DNA from: Lacunisphaera sp.
Lineage (GTDB): Bacteria; Verrucomicrobiota; Verrucomicrobiia; Opitutales; Opitutaceae
NCBI GenBank assembly: GCA_029945855.1
Contig: JAQSDJ010000077.1
Coordinates: forward strand, 1 to 36,467
DNA: 36,467 nucleotides
Reading direction: 5' to 3'
Shown here piece by piece: positions 1-8,480 of this stretch (within the stretch, counting starts at the first letter, position 1; the number at the start of each line of letters is the position of its first letter). The notes under the pieces were generated by a model, which worked only from the letters and a program-made list of their open reading frames with translations, had not been told where the DNA came from and did no database searches. The position numbers and the translations under genes were made by a program.

Positions 1-2
1 TC

Positions 3-245
3 ATCGACGGCGGCCACCAAACCGAGGTGGTCGTCAGTGACACCCGCAAGGCCCTGCCACTCTTGCGTCCGGGAGGCATGATGCTCTGGCACGACTTCTG
101 CCTGCAGCCCGACGTCATGGCCGGCTCGACCGTGGTGCAAGGGGTCGTCGCAGCCATCGAATCCCTCCGCCCCGAACTGCGGGCCCAGTTCGCCACCCTA
201 GCTTGGATCGATCCCAGCCTCATCCTGCTCGGCCTTAAGAAATGA
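3..245 (+). CDS. Class I SAM-dependent methyltransferase, C-terminal part (cut by window start)
   Basis: Only the last 80 residues are present; the first whole codon is at base 3. The segment opens with IDGGH, continues with [12 protein letters not shown] and ends with a beta-strand-like ILLGLKK. An (I/L)DG(G/D)H element followed some 25 residues later by a G-G-x(4)-HD turn is typical of the Methyltransf_24-like class I methyltransferases found in glycan clusters. The methyltransferase half of the fusion at 13080 has the same layout (FLDGDH, then VHDF). The stop TGA overlaps the ATG of the next gene (ATGA at 242-245), which suggests translational coupling. The substrate cannot be told from this fragment. 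Family call moderately sure. Confidence 0.7.
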   Translation: MDGGHQTEVVVSDTRKALPLLRPGGMMLWHDFCLQPDVMAGSTVVQGVVAAIESLRPELRAQFATLAWIDPSLILLGLKK

Positions 246-2221
246 AAAACGTCCCAACCGACCCCGGCTTCCTCCGCCTCGCCACTCTCGCACCCGAGCT
301 GCGCGTGGCCGACATCACGTTCAACGCGGCCCGCATCCGCACGGCCCTGCAGGCGGCCGCCAAGACCGGCGCCAGCATTGCGCTCTTTCCGGAGCTCAGC
401 CTCACCGGCTACACCTGCGGCGACCTGTTCGCGCAATCGCTGCTGCAGGAACGCGCTCTCGCCGGGTTGCGGGAGATCGCCGGCGCGACCCGGTCGCTGA
501 AGATTCATGCCGTGATCGGCCTGCCGCTGGCGGTCCAGGGCCGGCTCTACAATTGCGCCGCGGTGCTCGGCGCCGGCCGCGTGCTGGGCCTCGTGCCCAA
601 GCAATTTCTCCCCACCACCGGCGAATACTACGAGGAACGCTGGTTTACTTCCGCCGCCGGCCTGGCGCCGCTCGAGGTCAACTTTGGCGATTATTCGGCC
701 CCGCTGGCCACCAGTCTCCTCTTCACCGACGAGGCCGCAGGCTGCACGTTCGGCATCGAGATCTGCGAGGACCTGTGGGCCGTGCATCCGCCGAGCGGGG
801 ACCTCTGCCTCGCGGGCGCCAACCTCATCCTCAATCCCTCCGCCAGCAACGAGCTCCTCGGCAAGGCCGCCTACCGCCGCGACCTCGTGCGCCAGCAGTC
901 GGCCCGCTGCCTGGCCGCCTACGCCTACGCCTCGGCCGGCCCGGGCGAGTCCTCCACCGACGTCGTTTTTTCCGGCCACTGCCTCGTCGCCGAGAACGGC
1001 TCGCTGCTCGCCGAGTCGGAGCGCTTCAAGTTCGCCACCCAGATGATCTGCGCCGACATTGACCTCGGCCGCCTGCAGCACGAGCGGCTGTGCAACAGCA
1101 GCTTTTCCGCCGGAACGGCGACCCGTGCATTTCGCTCGATCAATGTCAGCCTCGCCAGCACCGCCGCGCGTGAACCGCTCGGCACCTTGCGCCCGAACCC
1201 GGCGCTGCCCTTCGTGCCCTCCGACCCGCGCATCCGCGCCGAGACCTGCCGGGAAATCTTCGCCATCCAGTCCACCGGCCTGGCCAAGCGACTCCGCCAC
1301 ACCGGCACCAAAACCGTAGTCATCGGTATTTCTGGCGGACTCGATTCCACCCTCGCCCTGCTGGTGGCCGCGCATGCCTTCGACCTTCTGGGCCTGGCCC
1401 GCAAGGGCATTCTCGCGCCCACCCTGCCGGGCTTCGGCACGACGCAGCGCACCCGCGGCAACGCCGAGAAGCTGGTCGAGGAAATCGGCGCGACCCTGCG
1501 GGTGATCCCGATCCACGACGCCATCAAGCAGCACTTCCGCGACATCGGCCACGACGAGCGCGTGCACGACGTCACCTACGAGAACGCCCAGGCCCGCGAG
1601 CGCACGCAGATCCTCATGGACCTCGCCAACCAGGCCGGCGGCTTCGTCGTCGGCACCGGCGACCTCTCCGAGGCCGCCCTTGGCTGGTGCACCTTCAACG
1701 GCGACCACATGTCGATGTATCACGTCAACGCCGGCATCCCGAAAACGCTGGTCCGCTACCTCATCGACTGGTGCGCCGACGCCGAATTTTCCGGGGCGCC
1801 AGCCAAGGTGCTGCACGACATCGCGGACACGCCCATCAGCCCGGAACTGCTGCCCACGACCGACGACGGCCAGCAGCACCAGCAGACCGAGGACGTCGTG
1901 GGGCCCTACGAGTTGCACGACTATTTCCTGTATCATGTCGTGCGCCATGGCTCCCGGCCCGCGAAGGTCCTGTATCTCGCCGAGTTGGCGTTTGCGGGCC
2001 GCTACCCGCGCGCCGTGATCCTGCGCTGGCTCGAGGTGTTCGTGCGTCGGTTTTTCAGCCAGCAGTTCAAGCGCTCCGCCATGCCCGACGGCCCGAAAGT
2101 CGGCTCGGTCGCCCTGTCGCCGCGCGGTGACTGGCGCATGCCCAGCGATGCCTCCGCCGCCGAATGGCTGGCCGAAATCGCCACCCTGAACCGTCCGACC
2201 CGGCGCACAAAGCGCCGTTGA
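242..2221 (+). CDS. nadE: Glutamine-dependent NAD+ synthetase
   Basis: 659 aa, the usual length of the two-domain bacterial enzyme that amidates deamido-NAD+ to NAD+ using ATP and glutamine in the cytoplasm. The N-terminal nitrilase-like glutaminase domain (about 1-300) shows the Glu-Lys-Cys triad: E51 in [16 protein letters not shown]120 in [16 protein letters not shown] and C175 in GIEICEDLW. The C-terminal synthetase domain has the ATP-pyrophosphatase loop ISGGLDST near 363-370, then [20 protein letters not shown] and VNAGIPKTL. The protein looks intact and active. The start is the ATG overlapping the upstream stop. A housekeeping enzyme inside a glycan cluster is odd; it may simply be hitchhiking, or it may support the several NAD-dependent sugar enzymes nearby. 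The second is speculation. Confidence 0.95.
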   Translation: MKNVPTDPGFLRLATLAPELRVADITFNAARIRTALQAAAKTGASIALFPELSLTGYTCGDLFAQSLLQERALAGLREIAGATRSLKIHAVIGLPLAVQGRLYNCAAVLGAGRVLGLVPKQFLPTTGEYYEERWFTSAAGLAPLEVNFGDYSAPLATSLLFTDEAAGCTFGIEICEDLWAVHPPSGDLCLAGANLILNPSASNELLGKAAYRRDLVRQQSARCLAAYAYASAGPGESSTDVVFSGHCLVAENGSLLAESERFKFATQMICADIDLGRLQHERLCNSSFSAGTATRAFRSINVSLASTAAREPLGTLRPNPALPFVPSDPRIRAETCREIFAIQSTGLAKRLRHTGTKTVVIGISGGLDSTLALLVAAHAFDLLGLARKGILAPTLPGFGTTQRTRGNAEKLVEEIGATLRVIPIHDAIKQHFRDIGHDERVHDVTYENAQARERTQILMDLANQAGGFVVGTGDLSEAALGWCTFNGDHMSMYHVNAGIPKTLVRYLIDWCADAEFSGAPAKVLHDIADTPISPELLPTTDDGQQHQQTEDVVGPYELHDYFLYHVVRHGSRPAKVLYLAELAFAGRYPRAVILRWLEVFVRRFFSQQFKRSAMPDGPKVGSVALSPRGDWRMPSDASAAEWLAEIATLNRPTRRTKRR

Positions 2222-2268
2222 CTTGGGCAGCTCCTTCCGCACTTCTGGCGGCTCAATTTTTACCACCC

Positions 2269-3276
2269 ATGAAGGATAAACTCATCGTTGTCTGTGGCGC
2301 CGGCGGTTTCATCGGCGGCCACCTCGTCGCCGACCTGCTCAATCAGGGCCACACCCGCATCCGCGCCGTGGACCTCAAGCCGCTGGAGCGCTGGTATCAG
2401 AAATTCCCCGGCGTCGAGAACCTTTCCCTTGATCTGCAGGAACTGCCCGCCTGCCGCACCGCGACCAAGGGCGCCCATTGGGTCTACAACCTCGCCGCCG
2501 ACATGGGCGGCATGGGCTTCATCGAGAAGAACAAGGCCCTGTGCATGATGACCGTGCTCATCAACACGCACCTCCTCAAGGCCGCGCGCGAGCACGGCGT
2601 GGCCCGCTTCTTCTACGCCTCCTCCGCCTGCGTCTACGCCCACGACAAGCAGACCGACCCGAACGTCACCGGCCTGGTCGAGGCCGACGCCTATCCCGCC
2701 ATGCCCGAGGACGGCTACGGCTGGGAAAAACTCTTCAGCGAGCGCATGTGCCGGCACTACACCGAGGACTTCGACCTCGTGACCCGCGTGGCCCGCTTTC
2801 ACAACGTCTACGGCCCGCACGGCACGTTCGACGGCGGCCGTGAGAAGGCCCCCGCCGCGGTGAGCCGCAAGGTCATCAACGCCCGGCTGACCGGCACCAA
2901 CGAGATTGAGATCTGGGGCGACGGCCACCAGACGCGCAGCTTCATGTATATCGACGACTGCCTCCATGGCATGCAGGCGATCATGCGCAGCGAGAACATC
3001 ACCTTCCCGATCAACCTCGGCAGCGAGGAGAAGGTATCCATCAACCAGCTCGTCGACCTCGTCGAGTCCATCGCCGGCACGAAGCTCAAGCGCAGCTACA
3101 ACCTAACCGCGCCCAAGGGCGTGAACGGCCGCAACTCCGAGAACACCCTCATCCGGAAGATGCTCGGTTGGGAGCCCTCGATCCCGCTGCGCACCGGCAT
3201 GGAAAAGACCTACGCCTGGATCCATGACCAGATGAAATCGGGCCAGTCCAAGGACTCCGTCGTCAACCAGAGCTGA
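2269..3276 (+). CDS. NAD-dependent sugar epimerase, GDP-mannose 3,5-epimerase-like
   Basis: 335 aa from the ATG at 2269; the frame is open further upstream, into nadE, but that part is not epimerase-like. Extended short-chain dehydrogenase/reductase fold: Rossmann glycine loop GAGGFIGG at about 10-17, NLAADMGGMGF, SSACVYA and YGWEK with Y150 and K154 as the YxxxK pair. The family signature of GDP-mannose 3,5-epimerase is also visible: C121 in SSACVYA, the NVYGPHGTFDGGREKAPAA stretch with K193, and WGDGHQTRSFMYIDDC. In that family the Cys and Lys act as the acid/base pair for epimerisation at C3 and C5. Likely product is GDP-L-galactose or GDP-L-gulose, or a related sugar, for the surface glycan. 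The exact substrate is inferred from motifs only. Confidence 0.85.
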   Translation: MKDKLIVVCGAGGFIGGHLVADLLNQGHTRIRAVDLKPLERWYQKFPGVENLSLDLQELPACRTATKGAHWVYNLAADMGGMGFIEKNKALCMMTVLINTHLLKAAREHGVARFFYASSACVYAHDKQTDPNVTGLVEADAYPAMPEDGYGWEKLFSERMCRHYTEDFDLVTRVARFHNVYGPHGTFDGGREKAPAAVSRKVINARLTGTNEIEIWGDGHQTRSFMYIDDCLHGMQAIMRSENITFPINLGSEEKVSINQLVDLVESIAGTKLKRSYNLTAPKGVNGRNSENTLIRKMLGWEPSIPLRTGMEKTYAWIHDQMKSGQSKDSVVNQS

Positions 3277-3354
3277 GCCGCCCGCCCGGCGTCATTCCGC
3301 CCGGCGAAAACTTTCAGGTTTGCTTCGCCGCCCGCCCTGCCACTGTGACCGATT

Positions 3355-4383
3355 ATGGAGTTTGCCTCACCCGAATCCCACTTCACCGCCGATGTCGTCC
3401 AGCGCGGCCTGCTCCGCGCGGCCCCGTTCCAGCTCATGGATGTCGGTTGCAGCGGCGGCATCGCCCCGGCATGGCGGGTCTATGAACCCGACCTGCGGGC
3501 GCTGGGCATCGACCCGGTGGTGACGGAATGCGCGCGCCTCTCGTCCCTCGAAAAGAACCCGCAGATCCGCTACCAGCCGGCCTTCGTCGGGCTGCCGGAC
3601 GACCACCCGTTCAACCGCGAACGCGGCGGTGACGCTCCCACCCGGCGCAATCCCTGGAACCGCCTGTCCTCCGCCGCCGCGACCGAGGCGCTCGCCAAAC
3701 ACGTGGCCGCCGAAACCAAGCTGCCGATCCTCAACACCTGGCAATCCGAACAGCTCGCGCCGGTGCGGAAATACACCGTCGAGGAACTCGCGGCCGCGGA
3801 GCACCTGACTTCCCTCGACTTCCTCAAGATCGACATCGATGGCAACGACCTTGAGGCCCTGCTCTCCGCCGAGAAATTGATCCGCGAAAGCCCGGTGCTG
3901 GGACTTGCGCTCGAGGTTAATTACTACGGCAGCACCAAGCCCACCGAGCACACCTTCCACAACACCGACCGGTTGATGCGCAGCTGGGGCTTCGACCTCT
4001 TCGGCATCACCGCCCGCACCTACTCGGCGGGTGCCCTGCCCAACCGGTTTGTGTGGGACATACCCGCCCAGGCGATCTCGGGCCGGCCGTATCAGGGCGA
4101 CGCCCTTTACCTGCGCGATGCCGTGGGGCTGCAGGGCGAAACGGGCCACCCGGTCCTCTCGCCCGCCAAACTGCTCAAGCTGGCGTGCCTCTTCGAGAAT
4201 TTCTCCCTGCCTGATTTCGCCGCGGAGCTAGTCCGCAGCCACGGCACCGTGATGGGGATCAATCTCGATCGCTCCCTCGACCTGCTCACCCGCAGCCTGC
4301 GCCACGATGATGTCAGCTACCGCGAGCACATGCAGCGTTTCCGGGAAAATCCCGCGGCCTTTTACCGCAGTGGCCCGATGTGA
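3355..4383 (+). CDS. FkbM-family methyltransferase
   Basis: 342 aa. The SAM-binding loop appears as LMDVGCSGGIAPAW near residue 27, and the family-typical acidic strand SLDFLKIDIDGNDLEAL near 157-173, followed by LGLALEVNYYG. FkbM proteins usually O-methylate sugars or secondary metabolites. The middle of the protein (about 90-140) is longer than in compact FkbM enzymes such as the one at 25059. A 78-bp gap separates it from the epimerase, with no obvious promoter. Downstream comes a GC-rich hairpin and then a coding remnant. Target sugar unknown. Confidence 0.8.
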   Translation: MEFASPESHFTADVVQRGLLRAAPFQLMDVGCSGGIAPAWRVYEPDLRALGIDPVVTECARLSSLEKNPQIRYQPAFVGLPDDHPFNRERGGDAPTRRNPWNRLSSAAATEALAKHVAAETKLPILNTWQSEQLAPVRKYTVEELAAAEHLTSLDFLKIDIDGNDLEALLSAEKLIRESPVLGLALEVNYYGSTKPTEHTFHNTDRLMRSWGFDLFGITARTYSAGALPNRFVWDIPAQAISGRPYQGDALYLRDAVGLQGETGHPVLSPAKLLKLACLFENFSLPDFAAELVRSHGTVMGINLDRSLDLLTRSLRHDDVSYREHMQRFRENPAAFYRSGPM

Positions 4384-4398
4384 CCGGCCGCCGGCCGG
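4384..4398 (+). other. GC-rich hairpin directly after a stop codon
   Basis: CCGGCC, GCC, GGCCGG: a perfect 6-bp stem with a 3-base loop that begins right after the TGA of the FkbM gene. No T-run follows, so it is not a classical intrinsic terminator. It may protect mRNA 3' ends or may be chance in GC-rich DNA. Confidence 0.3.
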
Positions 4399-4515
4399 AC
4401 CGCGCGGCCGAGCGACAGAATAGCTCTCGACGAACGCGCCTTCCCTCATTGATGTCCTGTCCATGTTTGCCCACGTCTCCCTCATTGGCCCCGGTAAACC
4501 CGGTGGCAGTCATGA

Positions 4516-4677
4516 GCCCCAGCCTTGGTTCATCGTGCGGCCGATGGATTGTTCCGGGCGCCGGTCAACGCTGATTCGCGGCCGACTGGGCGCCTGAACC
4601 TGATGCGATCCACCGACAACTCCGCGATGGCCGTGGATCCGATTTTCAAGGCCCTGGCCCTCCGCCGCTCCACATGA
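4516..4677 (+). pseudogene. Unidentified 3' coding remnant in the 4384-4673 gap
   Basis: The 290-bp gap before the first chimeric glycosyltransferase is not featureless. An open frame runs from 4516 and ends LNLMRSTDNSAMAVDPIFK, ALALRRST, stop. From about 4590 on, the codons have the strong G/C third-position bias of real genes here. Its TGA (4675-4677) overlaps the next ATG (4674) as ATGA, the coupling used elsewhere in this cluster. A second open stretch in another frame starts at ATG 4463 (MFAHVSLIGPGKPGG) and stops at 4597; a frameshift could once have joined the two. I do not recognise the family. It could be the end of a decayed gene or a small unrecognised protein starting at ATG 4603. 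Confidence 0.4.
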
Positions 4678-7328
4678 GGCATTACTGCACCAGTCTTGAT
4701 CAGCACAGCCTGACCCGCGGTCTGGCATTGCACCATTCCCTGGTCCGGCACGCCGGTGCGTTCGAGCTGGTCGTGCTCTGCCTGGATACGGAAGCGGAGG
4801 CCGCCCTGCGGCGAAAAGAAATTCCTCAGATCCGCCTGCTGGCGGTGGCGGAATTGACCGGCAGCTATCCAGCCCTCGCCGCCGCCCGGGCCGACCGGAC
4901 CGGTCGGGAGTTCCATCTCACGTGCAAGTCCTGGCTGATGCTGCACCTGCTGCCGTCGATTCCCACGGGAGAACTCCTCACCTACCTCGCCGTCGACTTG
5001 TATTTCTTCAGCTCGCCGCAACCAGCCTATGACGAGATCGGCGTCGCCTCGATCGCCATCACCCCCCATCGTTTCCCCGCGACGCTCGTCCATCTCGAAT
5101 ACCAAGGAAAATTCAACCCCGGCTGGGTGTCGCTGCGGAACGACGCCACCGGCCGGGCCTGCGCCGCAGACTGGGCGACGCAGTGCGCCGTCTGGTGCTT
5201 CCAGCTTCCCGAGCCCCGCCGCTATGCCGATCAGAAATATCTGGATGCTTGGATCACCCGATTCCCCGGCACCATCAGCATCACCCATCCCGGCGTCAAT
5301 GCCGCCCCTTGGAATATCGGGGACCGCGCGATCACCGCGAACAGTCAGGGGCCGCAGATCAACCAGTCCCCGCTGATCTGCTATCACTTTTCCGGCCTGA
5401 CGCATCTCGACCGACAGCTTTATGATCCCGGCCTGCACCGGTATGGCGTCGCGCCAACCCCCGAACTGCGCGAGCTTATCTACCGCCCCTATTTACGGCG
5501 GCTCGGCAGCGACGACACCCTGCCCGCGCCCGATATTGTGCCCCCCGCCGCCGGCGACGATCCTCGCAGCGGCGCCGTGATTCCCCAGCTGTTGGAGCGC
5601 GTGCTCACCGCCGAACAAAATCGTGACCGCTGCCTGCTGGCCCTGGAGCGGACCCGCGCTGACGCCCGCCTGGTCATCGAGGATGATCGCGCGGCCAGGA
5701 TCGAACGGGACCGTTACACGCGGGAGGTCGAGCTGGAGCGCGACCAGCATCGGCAGTCATTTTTCGACACGAGGCAAAAGCTGCTGGCCTTTCATGATGA
5801 CCTGGTGCGCAACGTCGCCTACATCAAGACGCTCCACGCCGAGGCGGACCTGGTCAAGCAGGTCGCGGTGGACCGGGAGACCTACATCGCCAACCTCAAC
5901 GAGCAACTGGCCCGGCGGGAGACCGGCGGCGCCGGGCCGGATCTCGGGGAGTTCGGCCAGGCCTTCGCCCCGCACTGCCGCGAGCTTCGCCGCGTCCTGG
6001 TGCTCAAATACCATCCGCGCCTGCTCCCCTCAATCCTCTGGTGGTCCACCCTGGGCATCAGCGTGGAAGTGCTGGCCAGCCCGCCCGACATGGTCGGCCC
6101 GCCGCGCGGCCCGGTGCAGTTCTGGGGCGAATCCTTGTGGGACTGGCTGGGCGGGCTCAACACCCTGTTCAATGAGCAGGGCTATCTGCTCGCCAACCCC
6201 GACATCGCCGGGGCCATCGCCCGGGGCGAGGTGTCCTGCGGCTGGGATCATTTCCAGCGGTTCGGCCAGCGCGAGGGGCGGATCACCGGCACGCCGCATT
6301 TCCGCGCGGGTTTCGCCGATGCCGATGCCATCGCCTTCGACAGCGCGGATGCCGCGCCGCTTCTTCCCTGCCTGATCGGACGCCTCCAGCCGCAGCACCG
6401 GCTTTTTGTCAGCAGCTGTTTCAATCCGGCCACGCTCTGGTTGCCGGCGGAGACGGCCCGCACCATCGTGTTTGGCGACCTGTTGTGCTGTCCCCGAGCC
6501 TGGCTCGGGCCGCGCCTCCCGGCCGCGCTGCCGGTGGCGCACCGGCCGCCGCTCACCGCGGACCAGATCTACCCGGCCACTCCGGCCCAGCAAGCCGTGT
6601 GGCCGAAAATTTCCGTGGTCACCGTCAGCTTCAACCAAGCCGCCTATCTCGAGGAAACCATCCGCTCCGTGCTGGACCAGAACTATCCCAATCTGGAATA
6701 CCTCATCGTCGACGGCGGCTCGACCGATGGGTCGGTGGAGATCATCCAACGATACTCCGACCGCGTCGCCTGGTGGGTGAGTGAAAAGGACGGAGGGCAG
6801 GCCCAGGCACTGAACAAGGGCTTCGCCAAGAGCACCGGCAGCATCCTGACCTGGCTGAACAGCGACGACCGGCTCGCCCCGGGCAGCCTGTTCACGGTGG
6901 CCCAGCAATTCCTGCTCCATGCCCCCGACCTGGTGGCCGGTCGCTGCGCCCGGCTGACCGACCGAGAGCCGCAACCCCATCACCTCCATCGCAGCGTGCT
7001 GTCCTTCGGCCAGATCCAACCCCTGCCGCTCCCCGAGCTGCTCGACCTCGACCACTGCTGGTTGCAAGGCTGGTTTTTTCACCAGCCCGAAGTCTTCTTC
7101 TCCCGCCGAATATTTGAACGGGCCGGCGGCCGGCTGCGGGAGGACCTCCATTACAGCATGGATTACGACCTGTGGGTCCGGATGGCCCGGGCCGGCGCGA
7201 AGATCCTGCCCTTGCCGGAAATTCTCGCGCTCTTCCGCGTGCATCCGAAGCAAAAAACCGGCGGGGCCGACGTGCCCTACCTGCCCGAGCTCCGCGCGGT
7301 CAACGCCGCCCTCCGGACGCCAAGCTGA
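4674..7328 (+). CDS. Chimeric glycosyltransferase: GT8-like N-terminus, coiled coil, PDV module, GT2 C-terminus
   Basis: 884 aa with four parts. Residues 1-280 begin MRHYCTSLDQHSLTRGLAL and contain TYLAVDLYFF, a DxD-like strand, as in GT8-like enzymes whose N-terminus reads 'hYcT.fd..yl.rgl.L'. About 310-415 is charged and heptad-like, a predicted coiled coil ending in DDLVRNVAYIKTLHAE. About 430-640 is a module containing FNEQGYLLANPDIAGAI, then WDHFQRFGQREGR (about 500-536) and [20 protein letters not shown]. About 646-884 is a GT2 domain: [52 protein letters not shown]. The last three parts are paralogous to the protein at 10150. Likely a cytoplasmic enzyme adding two sugars; donors unknown. 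Confidence 0.85.
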   Translation: MRHYCTSLDQHSLTRGLALHHSLVRHAGAFELVVLCLDTEAEAALRRKEIPQIRLLAVAELTGSYPALAAARADRTGREFHLTCKSWLMLHLLPSIPTGELLTYLAVDLYFFSSPQPAYDEIGVASIAITPHRFPATLVHLEYQGKFNPGWVSLRNDATGRACAADWATQCAVWCFQLPEPRRYADQKYLDAWITRFPGTISITHPGVNAAPWNIGDRAITANSQGPQINQSPLICYHFSGLTHLDRQLYDPGLHRYGVAPTPELRELIYRPYLRRLGSDDTLPAPDIVPPAAGDDPRSGAVIPQLLERVLTAEQNRDRCLLALERTRADARLVIEDDRAARIERDRYTREVELERDQHRQSFFDTRQKLLAFHDDLVRNVAYIKTLHAEADLVKQVAVDRETYIANLNEQLARRETGGAGPDLGEFGQAFAPHCRELRRVLVLKYHPRLLPSILWWSTLGISVEVLASPPDMVGPPRGPVQFWGESLWDWLGGLNTLFNEQGYLLANPDIAGAIARGEVSCGWDHFQRFGQREGRITGTPHFRAGFADADAIAFDSADAAPLLPCLIGRLQPQHRLFVSSCFNPATLWLPAETARTIVFGDLLCCPRAWLGPRLPAALPVAHRPPLTADQIYPATPAQQAVWPKISVVTVSFNQAAYLEETIRSVLDQNYPNLEYLIVDGGSTDGSVEIIQRYSDRVAWWVSEKDGGQAQALNKGFAKSTGSILTWLNSDDRLAPGSLFTVAQQFLLHAPDLVAGRCARLTDREPQPHHLHRSVLSFGQIQPLPLPELLDLDHCWLQGWFFHQPEVFFSRRIFERAGGRLREDLHYSMDYDLWVRMARAGAKILPLPEILALFRVHPKQKTGGADVPYLPELRAVNAALRTPS

Positions 7329-7337
7329 CCCGCCTCC

Positions 7338-8336
7338 ATGACGCCTTCACCCGATTCATTCACCGCCTGGCTCGCCGGACTCCACAAGTGGCACGGCTGG
7401 CTGCAGCTCTCGGCCGAGCGGGCCTACATGCACGCCGAGGAGGAATACAACAGCCACTATGGGATCGCCGCCGTCGAGATGCGCGAAGGCGAGGGCTTCT
7501 GCCGCCTGCTGCAAACCCATCAGGTGGACACCAGCGGCCCGGCGCTCGAGATCGGTTGCGGCACCGGCTACCTCTCCTATGGTCTGGCCCGGCACTATCC
7601 CGGCCCCGACCTCCTGATTACGGATCCGTCCCCCACCTTCCTGCGGTTGACCCAGGGCCTGTTCGGCCCCGACTTCGCCGGCACTACCCGCCGGCACTAT
7701 GCCGTGTTTAATGCGGACGACATCGCGCTCCTGCCCGCCGGGATGTTTTCGGTCATCGGCCTGCGCTCCACCCTGCACCACATCCTGAAGGTGGAGGATT
7801 TCATCGCGGCCTGCGCCCGGGCGCTCCGGCCCGGCGGCGCCCTTTTCATGGGCTCCGAGCCATGCGCCACCGGCTTTTTGCTCATGGCCGCGGTGGCCCA
7901 ATCCATCCCCCATGCGCTGAAGGCGGCCGGCATCGAGATGCGCCCGGAGTGGAGTTACAAGCTCAACGACTTCACCAGCACCGTGCAGTTCTGCTGCAAC
8001 CGGGACATCGACAAAACTTACGGCGAGGACAAACACTTTTTCGACCCGTCCGAACTGGGCCGGCTGGGTGAGGCCCATGGCCTGAAACTGGAGTTCCTCC
8101 CCACGGGCTCCTTCCAGGATTTCGCCCCGCCCTACAGTTATGCCTTTCACTGCTTCAGCAGTTTTTTCCTGATGTATATGCAGTTCTGCATGCGGTTCGA
8201 TGACGCGTTCATGGAGCAAATCCGCCAGCACCTGCGGCCCCAGCTCAAGTATATCGACGACTGCTACCGCAGCCATGCCGGTCCGGCAGTCAGCAGTATT
8301 TTTCTCCTGAAGAAGCCCCGGATCGGGACCGGTTGA
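7338..8336 (+). CDS. Class I SAM-dependent methyltransferase
   Basis: 332 aa, starting 9 bases after the preceding stop. Motif I is LEIGCGTGYLSYGLARHY near 72-90, followed by the acidic strand end LLITDPSP and by the post-motif region ALRPGGALFMGSEP. This is a Methyltransf_11/25-type fold with N- and C-terminal extensions; the C-terminal 100 residues are rich in Phe/Tyr (YSYAFHCFSSFFLMYMQF) and may pack against membrane or acceptor. The tight spacing to the chimeric glycosyltransferase suggests it methylates the glycan that enzyme makes. Acceptor unknown. Confidence 0.8.
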   Translation: MTPSPDSFTAWLAGLHKWHGWLQLSAERAYMHAEEEYNSHYGIAAVEMREGEGFCRLLQTHQVDTSGPALEIGCGTGYLSYGLARHYPGPDLLITDPSPTFLRLTQGLFGPDFAGTTRRHYAVFNADDIALLPAGMFSVIGLRSTLHHILKVEDFIAACARALRPGGALFMGSEPCATGFLLMAAVAQSIPHALKAAGIEMRPEWSYKLNDFTSTVQFCCNRDIDKTYGEDKHFFDPSELGRLGEAHGLKLEFLPTGSFQDFAPPYSYAFHCFSSFFLMYMQFCMRFDDAFMEQIRQHLRPQLKYIDDCYRSHAGPAVSSIFLLKKPRIGTG

Positions 8337-8340
8337 GGCT

Positions 8341-8404
8341 GCCGGCCCCAGGCCGGCTCGTTCGCCAGAACCTCATTGCCAGCCAGTCCTTGTTTTCGGC
8401 TGGC
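8341..8404 (+). other. Two inverted repeats in the 144-bp gap before the sugar dehydrogenase
   Basis: GCCGGCC-CCA-GGCCGGC (8341-8357, 7-bp stem, 3-base loop) just after the methyltransferase stop, then GCCAGCC with a 13-base loop and GGCTGGC (8378-8404). The second loop contains TTGTTTTC but no T-run follows the stem. Possible transcription pause or mRNA end structures; no promoter I would defend. Confidence 0.3.
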
Positions 8405-8480
8405 CTGTGGCCACATAACTCCTTCCTTTGAAAGCACCGTCCGCTTGCCGGACCGGTCACTCCATCTCCCAATCCCTTCT

